A stretch of 5,737 nucleotides of DNA from positions 1 to 5,737 of the forward strand of contig CANHAW010000154.1 in assembly GCA_947458675.1 (NCBI GenBank), given 5' to 3'. This DNA is from Beijerinckiaceae bacterium. GTDB lineage: Bacteria > Pseudomonadota > Alphaproteobacteria > Rhizobiales > Beijerinckiaceae. The notes beneath the pieces were generated by a model. The model was given only the letters and a program-made list of their open reading frames with translations, was not told the origin of the DNA and ran no database searches. Position 1 is the first letter of the stretch; each line of letters starts with the position of its first letter. Of the stretch, positions 1 through 5,613 are shown in pieces. A program made the position numbers and the translations under genes.

Positions 1-1180
1 CCCAGGCTTCCGGATTGATCGGCTCGCCGACCGAACCCAGAAGGCGCAGGCTGGCGCGCGAGGTCTTTTTCACCGCTTCTTCGCCAGCGCCCATGAGCGA
101 ACGAATGGCGGTGGGCGCGGTGTAGAAAATATTGACCTTGTGCTTGTCGATCACATCCCAGAAGCGCGACATGGACGGATAATTCGGCACGCCTTCGAAC
201 ATCAGCGTCGTCGCGCCATTGGCGAGCGGGCCATAGACGATATAGCTGTGGCCCGTGACCCAGCCCACATCCGCCGTGCACCAGTAAATATCTCCCTCGT
301 GATAATCGAAGACATATTGATGCGTCATCGAGGCATAGACGAGATAGCCGCCGGTCGTATGCACGACGCCCTTCGGCGCGCCGGTCGAGCCTGACGTATA
401 GAGAATGAACAGCGGATCTTCCGCATTCATCTGTGCGGGCGGACAATCGGCTGAAACGCTTGCTGCCTCGTCCTCATACCAGAAGTCGCGGCCAGCCTGC
501 ATGTCGATCTTGCCGCCGGTGCGCTTGACGACGATCATCGATGTGACGATGCCGCCGGCCTTTTTCGCCGCTTCATCGGCATTGGCTTTCAAGGCGACCT
601 TGCGGCCGCCACGCAATCCCTCATCCGCCGTGATGACGACTTTCGACTTGCAGCCTTCGATGCGGCCAGCCAAAGAATCGGGCGAGAAGCCGCCGAAGAC
701 GATCGAATGGACCGCGCCGACGCGCGCGCAGGCGAGCATGGCATAGGCTGCCTCGGGGATCATCGGCATATAGATCGTCACCGTGTCGCCTTTGGCGACA
801 CCGTGCTTCTTCAGCACATTGGCAAATCTGCCGACATGTTCGTGCAATTCGCGATAGGTGATGTGCTTGGATTCATTCGGGTCGTCGCCTTCCCAAATGA
901 TGGCGGTCTGGTTGCCACGCTTCTCCAGATGACGATCGATGCAATTATAGGCGACATTGGTGACGCCATCCTCGTACCATTTGATCGAAACGTTATGCGG
1001 ATCGTAGCTGGTGTTCTTGACCTTTGTGTAAGGCTTGAACCAATCGATGCGCTTGCCCTGTTCGCCCCAGAAAGCCTCCGGAGTCTGAACCGACTGCGCA
1101 TACATTTGCTTGTATTTCGCGTCGTCGATGAAGGCGCGCCGTGCCCAGTCTTCGGAAACGGCGTAAATTTTCTCAGACAT
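1..1180 (-). CDS. acs: acetyl-coenzyme A synthetase, N-terminal ~393 residues (3' end outside the window)
   Basis: AMP-forming acetyl-CoA synthetase of the ANL adenylate-forming superfamily. It activates acetate with ATP to acetyl-AMP, then transfers the acetyl group to CoA in the cytoplasm. The frame is open from ATG 1180-1178 to the left edge, giving 393 complete codons of a family of about 650. The P-loop [11 protein letters not shown] lies at residues 261-271. GWVTGHSY carries V308 and T309, and GSVGEPIN carries V384; these match the acetate-pocket residues V310, T311 and V386 of Salmonella Acs with a constant shift of two. R190 and R193 in LRGGRK match the CoA-phosphate-binding arginines. 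The tryptophan that closes the acetate pocket and the C-terminal lysine acetylation site lie beyond the window. The start is supported by GGAGAG (1185-1190) just upstream. No frameshift is seen. The acetyl-specific motifs favour acetate over propionate as substrate. Confidence 0.97.
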   Translation of the reverse strand, partial: MSEKIYAVSEDWARRAFIDDAKYKQMYAQSVQTPEAFWGEQGKRIDWFKPYTKVKNTSYDPHNVSIKWYEDGVTNVAYNCIDRHLEKRGNQTAIIWEGDDPNESKHITYRELHEHVGRFANVLKKHGVAKGDTVTIYMPMIPEAAYAMLACARVGAVHSIVFGGFSPDSLAGRIEGCKSKVVITADEGLRGGRKVALKANADEAAKKAGGIVTSMIVVKRTGGKIDMQAGRDFWYEDEAASVSADCPPAQMNAEDPLFILYTSGSTGAPKGVVHTTGGYLVYASMTHQYVFDYHEGDIYWCTADVGWVTGHSYIVYGPLANGATTLMFEGVPNYPSMSRFWDVIDKHKVNIFYTAPTAIRSLMGAGEEAVKKTSRASLRLLGSVGEPINPEAW

Positions 1181-1184
1181 ATCT

Positions 1185-1190
1185 CTCTCC
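1185..1190 (-). promoter_or_regulatory. ribosome binding site of acs
   Basis: On the minus strand GGAGAG, within a longer purine run GGGGAGAGAGAT, ends four bases before the ATG at 1180. The core GGAG has six bases of spacing. It fixes the acs start at 1180. Confidence 0.7.
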
Positions 1191-1212
1191 CCGGAGACGC
1201 GCACAGCCGCCA

Positions 1213-1263
1213 TATCGGCAAGCGGAACCCTGCACATGAATTGTGCGGCGCATTATGCCGATA
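1213..1263 (-). promoter_or_regulatory. nested inverted repeats in the acs promoter/leader, possible operator or RNA structure
   Basis: An 8-bp perfect inverted repeat, TATCGGCA (1213-1220) and TGCCGATA (1256-1263), flanks an inner 5-bp repeat, GCACA (1232-1236) and TGTGC (1242-1246), with a five-base loop. The right outer arm overlaps the proposed acs -10 box. The arrangement fits a regulator site at the promoter, or a structured 5' leader. No regulator family is recognised from the sequence. Confidence 0.3.
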
Positions 1264-1279
1264 CGTCGCCCGTGAACAA
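1252..1279 (-). promoter_or_regulatory. candidate sigma-70-type promoter of acs
   Basis: Read on the minus strand, TTGTTC (1274-1279) and CATAAT (1252-1257) are separated by 16 bp. The -10 matches the consensus at five of six positions. The -35 matches only in its TTG. Transcription would start near 1245, giving a leader of about 65 nt with the purine-rich ribosome site at its end. This is a match by eye. Read-through from the upstream IalB gene is also possible. Confidence 0.3.
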
Positions 1280-1331
1280 GAAGCGGGCGATCACACTTTG
1301 GTCGAGATACGATGGGCTTAGGTCAGGCCTT

Positions 1332-1356
1332 TTGCTGCACGTTTTGTGCGCAGCAA
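1332..1356 (-). terminator. hairpin immediately after the IalB-family gene, possible 3'-end structure
   Basis: On the minus strand the arms TTGCTGCGCAC and GTGCAGCAA form a nine-pair stem with a two-base bulge and an AAAAC loop. It begins at the base after the TGA of the IalB-family gene. No T-tract follows (the next bases are AAAAGG), so it is not a standard intrinsic terminator. It could protect the mRNA 3' end or assist Rho-dependent ending. Confidence 0.3.
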
Positions 1357-1968
1357 TCAGGGGCATTCCTTCTGCACGCGATCAAGCGCGCCGGCCAGAC
1401 CGGTCAGCGAATAGGTGTCGGTCGTCAGATTGCCGCGCAGCGACGTGGCCTTCACCGTGAGGCGCTGGCCCTTGCGCAGGGAATCCACAATGGCGCCCGC
1501 CCGGTTGGTGTCGCGCAGCCACAAATGGGACCCTTGCGAAGAAAAAACGAATTTATCGCTGCCGATCTGCGCCTCGGGCGGAGCCTTATTATCCGCCTTC
1601 ACATCGAAACCCATGATGATCGAGATTTCGTGGCGGACCTTTTCAGCCGGGCGACTCGAAATGAACAGATAGGCCGGATCGCGCTTCAAATTGCTCGGCG
1701 CCCGGTCTTTCGGCTGGGCGAGCGCATAGCATTGCCGATCGCGCCCATTGGTCGCCACATAGACGCTCCAATCCCCGACATTGGCCACAAGGACGGGTTT
1801 TGGCGGCTCGGCGGTCGGCTGGGCCGGCTGCTGGGCCCTGGTCGGCTGCCCGGTAGCCGGGCGGCGCTCCTGGGCATGAAGCACAGAGGACAGGCCCGCC
1901 GTAAGAGCGGCGGCAAGGGCAAGGCGGGCACAGGACCGCGAGAGCGGGGAAGCGGATTGGCGAATCAT
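1357..1968 (-). CDS. secreted invasion-associated locus B (IalB) family protein
   Basis: A 203-residue exported protein of the IalB family, common in Hyphomicrobiales. The name comes from Bartonella IalB, which is linked to erythrocyte entry. In free-living relatives the role is unknown and need not concern invasion. Residues 1-32 form a signal peptide: a basic n-region with R3, R11 and R15, a hydrophobic Leu/Ala core at 16-30, and likely cleavage after HA32. A Pro/Gln/Ala-rich linker spans about 36-60. The folded domain follows, with GDWSVY (65-70), CYALAQP (80-86), DPAYLFIS (97-104), the IIMGF segment (117-121) and TTDTYSL (182-188). The mature protein has two cysteines, C80 and C202, which could form a disulfide in the periplasm. 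The frame extends to a TTG at 1983. The ATG at 1968 is preferred because it gives a compact signal peptide, although neither start has a strong Shine-Dalgarno sequence. A good promoter lies upstream at 2031-2060. Confidence 0.85.
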   Translation of the reverse strand: MIRQSASPLSRSCARLALAAALTAGLSSVLHAQERRPATGQPTRAQQPAQPTAEPPKPVLVANVGDWSVYVATNGRDRQCYALAQPKDRAPSNLKRDPAYLFISSRPAEKVRHEISIIMGFDVKADNKAPPEAQIGSDKFVFSSQGSHLWLRDTNRAGAIVDSLRKGQRLTVKATSLRGNLTTDTYSLTGLAGALDRVQKECP

Positions 1969-2030
1969 GTCTGAATCATACAACCAACGGCCGGGCTTGC
2001 GGAGACCCCCGCCCGAGGCATCGCTTAAAA

Positions 2031-2060
2031 ATTATAATAGCGGGTTCGCAAAGCTGTCAG
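2031..2060 (-). promoter_or_regulatory. sigma-70-type promoter of the IalB-family gene
   Basis: On the minus strand CTGACA (2055-2060, five of six to TTGACA) is followed after 18 bp by a perfect TATAAT (2031-2036), then a run of T and A. Transcription would start near 2024, giving a leader of about 56 nt. This is the strongest promoter-like sequence in the window and suggests housekeeping expression rather than dependence on the adjacent ECF sigma factor. Confidence 0.6.
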
Positions 2061-2099
2061 GACGTGCAACAATCCCCTACTGTCCAGTCAGGTTGACAG
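2054..2099. repeat. three CTGTC boxes in the divergent intergenic region
   Basis: CTGTC occurs at 2054-2058 and again at 2080-2084 in the same orientation. It occurs inverted, as GACAG, at 2095-2099. The first box overlaps the -35 of the IalB-family promoter. The last lies in a perfect TTGACA (2093-2098) pointing toward the sigma gene, but no -10 box is found 16-18 bp downstream of it. They may be regulator half-sites; chance is possible for such short words. Confidence 0.25.
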
Positions 2100-2118
2100 A
2101 GAGATGTGTAAACCTGCT

Positions 2119-2130
2119 GGCCAGCTGGCC
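2119..2130. repeat. 12-bp perfect palindrome GGCCAGCTGGCC
   Basis: The palindrome GGCCAGCTGGCC has no spacer and overlaps a second palindrome, GCTGGCCAGC (2116-2125). It lies between the sigma gene and the divergent promoter, about 115 bp before the sigma start codon. It could bind a dimeric regulator. GC-rich palindromes of this size are not rare in such genomes. Confidence 0.2.
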
Positions 2131-2159
2131 GGCTCGCCACCTCGATCATCTTCCTGGAT

Positions 2160-2185
2160 GGAACCGCCCCTTCGGGCGGGACGAT
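2160..2185 (+). promoter_or_regulatory. weak ECF-type promoter candidate with a GC hairpin, ahead of the sigma gene
   Basis: GGAAC (2160-2164) is followed after 17 bp by CGAT (2182-2185). The spacing and -35 agree with the alphaproteobacterial EcfG-type pattern GGAAC-N16/17-CGTT, but the -10 differs at one base. The spacer contains a six-pair hairpin, CCGCCC (2164-2169) and GGGCGG (2174-2179), with loop CTTC and no T-tract after it. The sigma start codon is about 60 bp downstream. It could be a promoter, a leader hairpin, or neither. Confidence 0.2.
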
Positions 2186-2244
2186 CTGCCGGTTCGATCC
2201 TTCGGGCTCGCGTCGGTTTTGCTCTGAAGAGAACCGATTTCAGA

Positions 2245-2820
2245 ATGTCGCTTATCGCCATCGAACATGCTGCGCTTGTCGCTGCGGTCGCCGCATCGCG
2301 CGACCGCGAAGCGTTCACGCGCCTGTTCGATTATTATGGCCCGCGCATCAATGCCTATCTTTTCAGATTGGGATGCGACCGCGCTGCGGCCGAAGAAATT
2401 ACGCAAGACGTTATGGTTTCGCTCTGGCGCAAGGCGCATTTGTTTGAGCCATCCAAATCTTCGCTGGCAACCTGGCTCTATCGCATTGCGCGCAACCGAC
2501 GGATCGATCTGCTGCGACGCGACCGCGTCGAATTTGTTGATCCAGACGATTTTGCGCTCGATATTCCTGATGAGTCAGGCGTCGATGCCGATCGCATGCT
2601 GGACACGCAAATGCGCGACGACATTTTGCGCAATGCAATGAATCATCTCCCGCCAGAGCAGCTTGCGCTTGTCCGTCTGGCTTTCTTCGACAGCCTGTCG
2701 CATTCGGAAATAGCCGAAAAGACTGGACTTCCGCTCGGCACGGTGAAATCGCGCATTCGCCTCGCCTTCACGCGGCTGCGCCGCGCGCTGGAAGCCAATG
2801 GCGTTGTCGAAGCCGATTGA
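2245..2820 (+). CDS. ECF-type RNA polymerase sigma factor, RpoE/ECF11-like
   Basis: A 191-residue extracytoplasmic-function sigma factor, which directs RNA polymerase to a stress regulon. Sigma region 2 covers about residues 24-92: FTRLFDYYGPRI, then AEEITQDVMVSLWRKAHLF (49-67) and ATWLYRIARNRRIDLLRR (75-92), which includes the -10 recognition helix. An acidic linker runs 93-130. Region 4 covers about 132-183 with the helix-turn-helix HSEIAEKTGLPLGTVKSRIR (153-172). From memory, KAHLF, the TWxxxIARNxRID pattern and GLPLGT(V/I)KSRIRLA closely resemble Rhodobacter RpoE, the ChrR-controlled ECF11 type. No anti-sigma gene adjoins it: the neighbours are a divergent IalB-family gene and a convergent DUF1223 gene 3 bp away. 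The frame stays open back to an ATG at 2104. The start at 2245 is chosen because the extra 47 residues are low-complexity, unlike the family, and lie over likely regulatory sequence. The Shine-Dalgarno is weak (AAGAG, rather far upstream). Confidence 0.93.
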   Translation: MSLIAIEHAALVAAVAASRDREAFTRLFDYYGPRINAYLFRLGCDRAAAEEITQDVMVSLWRKAHLFEPSKSSLATWLYRIARNRRIDLLRRDRVEFVDPDDFALDIPDESGVDADRMLDTQMRDDILRNAMNHLPPEQLALVRLAFFDSLSHSEIAEKTGLPLGTVKSRIRLAFTRLRRALEANGVVEAD

Positions 2821-2823
2821 GTG

Positions 2824-3576
2824 TCAGAGATTGGGGCTGCGCCCGGCCGCCAGAATCGGGCCGAGATTGTCGCCCCAGCTCTTCTGAACGATCACAATAT
2901 AGCCGTCCGAATCCTCACCGCGCGCTTCTGGAAGCGGCATTTCAAAACGCGCCGGCGCGCCAGTCCAATGACCCATGCGCGTCACTGAGCGCACAACATT
3001 GGTATAGGTCACCTGTCGACCGCTGTTCTCGCCACGACCTATGGCAATGGTTCGGCTGGAAGCGACACGCAACAGCCAGACACCAGCGCCACGACCGAGA
3101 TCGCCCGAACCCTCACCAAGCTCGACAACAACCATTCCATCGCGCTCGGCAAGCGTGAGCTCTGCGCCCTGCATCTTGCGCGCCGCACCCATTTCATCGA
3201 CGAGCGACAATAATTGCTGGCGATCGCTGCCCACGCCATGGGCGATTCCATCGATCACGACCTGGGGCGTATAGACCTGATGGTCGCCACGGCTATGCGA
3301 ATAATGCCGCTGCCGGGCGGTGAACTCGGACTTGGCGAGCGTGTCTTTCCAGCCAGTGTAATCCCAAATGTCCACTGGGAATGACAAAATGATCAGATCA
3401 CGGCGCTCCCGCGCCAATTGCCCCATCAGCAGGTCGGCCGGCGGACAGGAAGAGCAGCCCTGGCTGGTAAAAAGCTCAACGACGGCGGGACGCTCGGCAG
3501 CAGATGCGGGCGCGGCATGGCCGATCCAGGCGGTCAAGACCGCAATGGCTCCCCATGTCAGGCTCCTCGCAAACAT
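2824..3576 (-). CDS. DUF1223 family secreted thioredoxin-like protein
   Basis: A 250-residue protein of the DUF1223 family, a thioredoxin-fold group found widely in proteobacteria whose function is not established. Residues 1-26 or 27 look like a signal peptide: R4, a hydrophobic core at 6-20, and APASAA before the cleavage site. The mature protein begins with a beta strand and the motif ELFTSQGCSSCPPAD, with the CxxC pair C41 and C44. The typical cis-proline position follows at T103-P104 in YTPQVVIDG. These are the only two cysteines, so a redox-active pair is plausible. Periplasmic thiol-disulfide or related redox activity is inferred from the fold, not shown. The start at 3576 is well supported by GAGGAG (3582-3587), five bases upstream of the ATG. 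It lies 85 bp downstream of the transglycosylase gene on the same strand, so it could be co-transcribed. Its stop faces the sigma gene's stop across 3 bp. Confidence 0.9.
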   Translation of the reverse strand: MFARSLTWGAIAVLTAWIGHAAPASAAERPAVVELFTSQGCSSCPPADLLMGQLARERRDLIILSFPVDIWDYTGWKDTLAKSEFTARQRHYSHSRGDHQVYTPQVVIDGIAHGVGSDRQQLLSLVDEMGAARKMQGAELTLAERDGMVVVELGEGSGDLGRGAGVWLLRVASSRTIAIGRGENSGRQVTYTNVVRSVTRMGHWTGAPARFEMPLPEARGEDSDGYIVIVQKSWGDNLGPILAAGRSPNL

Positions 3577-3581
3577 GCCTG

Positions 3582-3587
3582 CTCCTC
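3582..3587 (-). promoter_or_regulatory. ribosome binding site of the DUF1223 gene
   Basis: GAGGAG on the minus strand, followed by CAGGC and then the ATG at 3576-3574. Sequence and spacing are near ideal. It is the clearest translation signal in the window and settles the start. Confidence 0.75.
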
Positions 3588-3661
3588 ATATCCCCGCTTG
3601 TCGGGACATTGAATATGGGCATTGGCCGGATGCGGCGAGTCACATCGGGGTGAAAGTCGCA

Positions 3662-4840
3662 TCAGCCGCCGCGCAGCAATTTCAAAATCCGTTGACCGGG
3701 ACGACCATCCTGCGAAAGGCCATTGCGACGCTGAAGGTCGGCAATGGCGGCGCGCGTTTTGGCTCCGATCGCCCCATCGGCCTCGCCGATATCGTAACCG
3801 CGCTTGAGTAACAGAACCTGCAATTCGCGTCGCTGAGCACGAGACAGGCCCGGATCGTCGGTCGGCCAGGGGGTCCGCAGGCCGGGCTGGCCCTTCAGCC
3901 GATCCGCCAGCAAGGAAATGGCGAGCGCATAGGATGTCGCGCCATTATAGGCAAAGGCCGCATCGTAATTTTTGAAAACGAGAAAGGCCGGGCCGTCCGC
4001 ACCGGCAGCCAAAACGAGCCCCGCCGGACCAGGACCGGACAGGGCGCCGCCATCGATCCGCGTCACTCCGGCTTTGGCCCAGAACTCGAGCGGCTTTTTC
4101 TCGCGTCGGCCAGAGGGGCCGGAATAATTGCGCGGAATGCGCACTTCATAGCCCCAGACAGCGCCTGTCTGCCATCCGGCCTTTTCGAGAAAATGCGCGG
4201 TCGAAAACAGCGCATCGGGAATGGAATCGACGAGATCGCGCCGCCCATCGCCATCGCCATCGACAGCAAGGCGCAAATAAGTGGAGGGCATGAATTGCGT
4301 ATGGCCGAAAGCGCCCGCCCATGAACCGCGCAATTTTTCCGGCGCCAGATCGCCGCGCGCAACAATTTTGAGCGCCGCCATTAATTCACCGCGGAAATAA
4401 TCGCGCCGACGCGGCGCCGTGCAGGCAAGAGTCGATAAAGATTGCGGCAATGACCAGCGCCCGCCGATCTTGCCATAATCGCTCTCAACGCCCCAGACAG
4501 ACAGAATCGTATGGCGATCCACACCGTGACGGGCCTCAGCCGCGCGCAAGACGGATTCGTGTTTTTTCAAAAGCGCCCGGCCTTCAGCGATTTTCTCATC
4601 ATCGACCAGGGTCGCGAGATAATCCCAGATGGGCGTCACAAATTCGGGCTGCGCTTCGGACAATTCGATGATTTTGGGATCGGGCGTGACGCCCCGCATG
4701 ACACGATCGAATGTGGCAGCAGGAATGCCCTGCTCGATGGCCTGCGCGCGAATGCCAGCGACACAGGTTTCAAATTGCGCTGCGGCGGGCTGGGACAGAA
4801 AAACCAGCGCGAGACAGGTCGGAATGATGATTCGGCTCAT
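3662..4840 (-). CDS. lytic murein transglycosylase, MltB-type (SLT_2) with C-terminal peptidoglycan-binding domain
   Basis: A 392-residue exported enzyme expected to cleave the MurNAc-GlcNAc bond of peptidoglycan, releasing 1,6-anhydro-muropeptides. Residues 1-21 form a signal peptide ending in AAA before Q22. There is no lipobox, so a soluble periplasmic form is likely, unlike lipoprotein MltB of E. coli. The catalytic domain spans about 24-315. It carries the catalytic glutamate E119 in VWGVESDYG, the substrate-groove motif GAFGHTQFMPSTYL (176-189), and an EF-hand-like loop DGDGDGRRD with acidic residues D194, D196, D198 and D205. The YNGATSYALAI segment follows near the domain end. Residues 332-392 form a PG_binding_1 domain, with RGYDIGEADGAIGAKTRAAI as its core. 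The length and domain order are normal for alphaproteobacterial members. It lies 88 bp downstream of leuD and 85 bp upstream of the DUF1223 gene, on the same strand. The Shine-Dalgarno is weak. Confidence 0.95.
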   Translation of the reverse strand: MSRIIIPTCLALVFLSQPAAAQFETCVAGIRAQAIEQGIPAATFDRVMRGVTPDPKIIELSEAQPEFVTPIWDYLATLVDDEKIAEGRALLKKHESVLRAAEARHGVDRHTILSVWGVESDYGKIGGRWSLPQSLSTLACTAPRRRDYFRGELMAALKIVARGDLAPEKLRGSWAGAFGHTQFMPSTYLRLAVDGDGDGRRDLVDSIPDALFSTAHFLEKAGWQTGAVWGYEVRIPRNYSGPSGRREKKPLEFWAKAGVTRIDGGALSGPGPAGLVLAAGADGPAFLVFKNYDAAFAYNGATSYALAISLLADRLKGQPGLRTPWPTDDPGLSRAQRRELQVLLLKRGYDIGEADGAIGAKTRAAIADLQRRNGLSQDGRPGQRILKLLRGG

Positions 4841-4906
4841 GAGGCGAGCCTAGCGCGCAAGACCTGCGAAGTGAATCACGCTCTCGTTAGACTGCGCGAC
4901 GCCCAT

Positions 4907-4919
4907 CTGCGCCGCGCAG
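4907..4919. repeat. GC-rich near-palindrome after leuD
   Basis: CTGCGC and GCGCAG are separated by one base, ten bases after the leuD stop on the minus strand. A second CTGCGC lies at 4892-4897, which could pair with the same right arm across 16 bases. No T-tract follows in the direction of leuD transcription, so it is not called an intrinsic terminator. It may still slow or pause transcription. Confidence 0.25.
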
Positions 4920-4928
4920 GATTTTCGA

Positions 4929-5531
4929 TCAGGCCCAAGCGCGCTTGGCGAGCTGGTCCTCGAAGGATTTGATCTTCGGTTCCTTGACCATGGTGAGGCC
5001 GATGGAATCGAGACCGTTGAGCAGGCAATGCTTGCGGAATTCATCGATCTGGAACGTCACCTTGCCGCCATCGGGGCCGGTGATTTCCTGCTTGGCGAGA
5101 TCGACCGTCAGCGTGGCATTGGAGCCCCGCGAGGCATCATCCATCAGCTTGCGCAGATCTTCCGGCGAGACAATGGCCGGCAGAATGCCGTTCTGGAAGC
5201 AATTGTTGTAAAAAATATCGGCGAAGCTGGTCGAGATGACGCAGCGAATGCCGTAATCCAGCAAAGCCCAGGGGGCATGTTCACGCGACGAGCCGCAGCC
5301 GAAATTATCTTCCGCCACGAGGATCTGCGCCTTGCGATAGGCGGGCTTGTTGAGCACGAAATCGGGATTTTCCGAACCGTCCTCATTGAAGCGCAATTCC
5401 GAAAAGAGACCCGAGCCCAGACCCGTGCGCGCAATGGTCTTCAGATATTGCTTCGGGATGATCATATCCGTGTCGATATTGGTGATCGGCAGCGGGGCGG
5501 CGACGCCAGTGAGGCTCGTGAACTTGTCCAT
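4929..5531 (-). CDS. leuD: 3-isopropylmalate dehydratase small subunit
   Basis: Small subunit of isopropylmalate isomerase. Together with LeuC it converts 2-isopropylmalate to 3-isopropylmalate in leucine synthesis, in the cytoplasm; the iron-sulfur cluster is in LeuC. The 200-residue length is that of the family (201 in E. coli). Conserved blocks are [13 protein letters not shown] (18-30), [15 protein letters not shown] (76-90, the substrate-contacting loop of the swivelling domain), [17 protein letters not shown] (102-118) and [10 protein letters not shown] (171-180). The start at 5531 aligns with the usual N-terminus. The Shine-Dalgarno is weak (GGATGAAA). leuC and leuB are not in the window. 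The downstream neighbour is the transglycosylase gene and the upstream one an unrecognised gene ending 82 bp away, so leuD is not in a compact leucine operon on the visible sides. Confidence 0.98.
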   Translation of the reverse strand: MDKFTSLTGVAAPLPITNIDTDMIIPKQYLKTIARTGLGSGLFSELRFNEDGSENPDFVLNKPAYRKAQILVAEDNFGCGSSREHAPWALLDYGIRCVISTSFADIFYNNCFQNGILPAIVSPEDLRKLMDDASRGSNATLTVDLAKQEITGPDGGKVTFQIDEFRKHCLLNGLDSIGLTMVKEPKIKSFEDQLAKRAWA

Positions 5532-5613
5532 CGCGGTTTCATCCGTCTTGTCGGAGGGCCACCCCGAGGGGCAGCAGGATCGGGCCTTTCAATGAAGCCT
5601 CAGGGCGCGCGGG

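Noticed and set aside
707..1321. Plus-strand 204-codon open frame opposite acs
   Set aside because: It is antisense to the strongly conserved acs reading frame. It has no recognisable domain and is the usual shadow seen in GC-rich genes.
1312..1974. Plus-strand 220-codon open frame opposite the IalB-family gene
   Set aside because: It mirrors the IalB-family gene, which has a signal peptide, family motifs and a strong promoter. The opposite frame is Arg/Gly-rich and resembles no family.
1969..1983. TTG start giving a five-residue longer IalB-family protein
   Set aside because: The ATG at 1968 gives a normal signal peptide, and the TTG has no clear ribosome binding site.
2093..2121. Perfect TTGACA as a sigma-70 promoter for the sigma gene
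   Set aside because: No plausible -10 box is present 16-18 bp downstream, where the sequence is GC-rich, so it is not listed as a promoter.
2104..2244. N-terminal extension of the sigma factor from an upstream ATG
   Set aside because: The added 47 residues are low-complexity and absent from known ECF factors of this type. They also overlay the palindrome and hairpin of the likely regulatory region.
4238..4262. Short GATGGC-type tandem repeat
   Set aside because: It encodes the acidic DGDGDG loop expected in the transglycosylase family, so it is explained by protein function and not a microsatellite of interest.
5559..5575. CCCC/GGGG hairpin between the unrecognised gene and leuD
   Set aside because: The stem is four pairs with a two-base gap and no T-tract, too weak to call a terminator or attenuator. 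No leader peptide rich in leucine codons was seen ahead of leuD.
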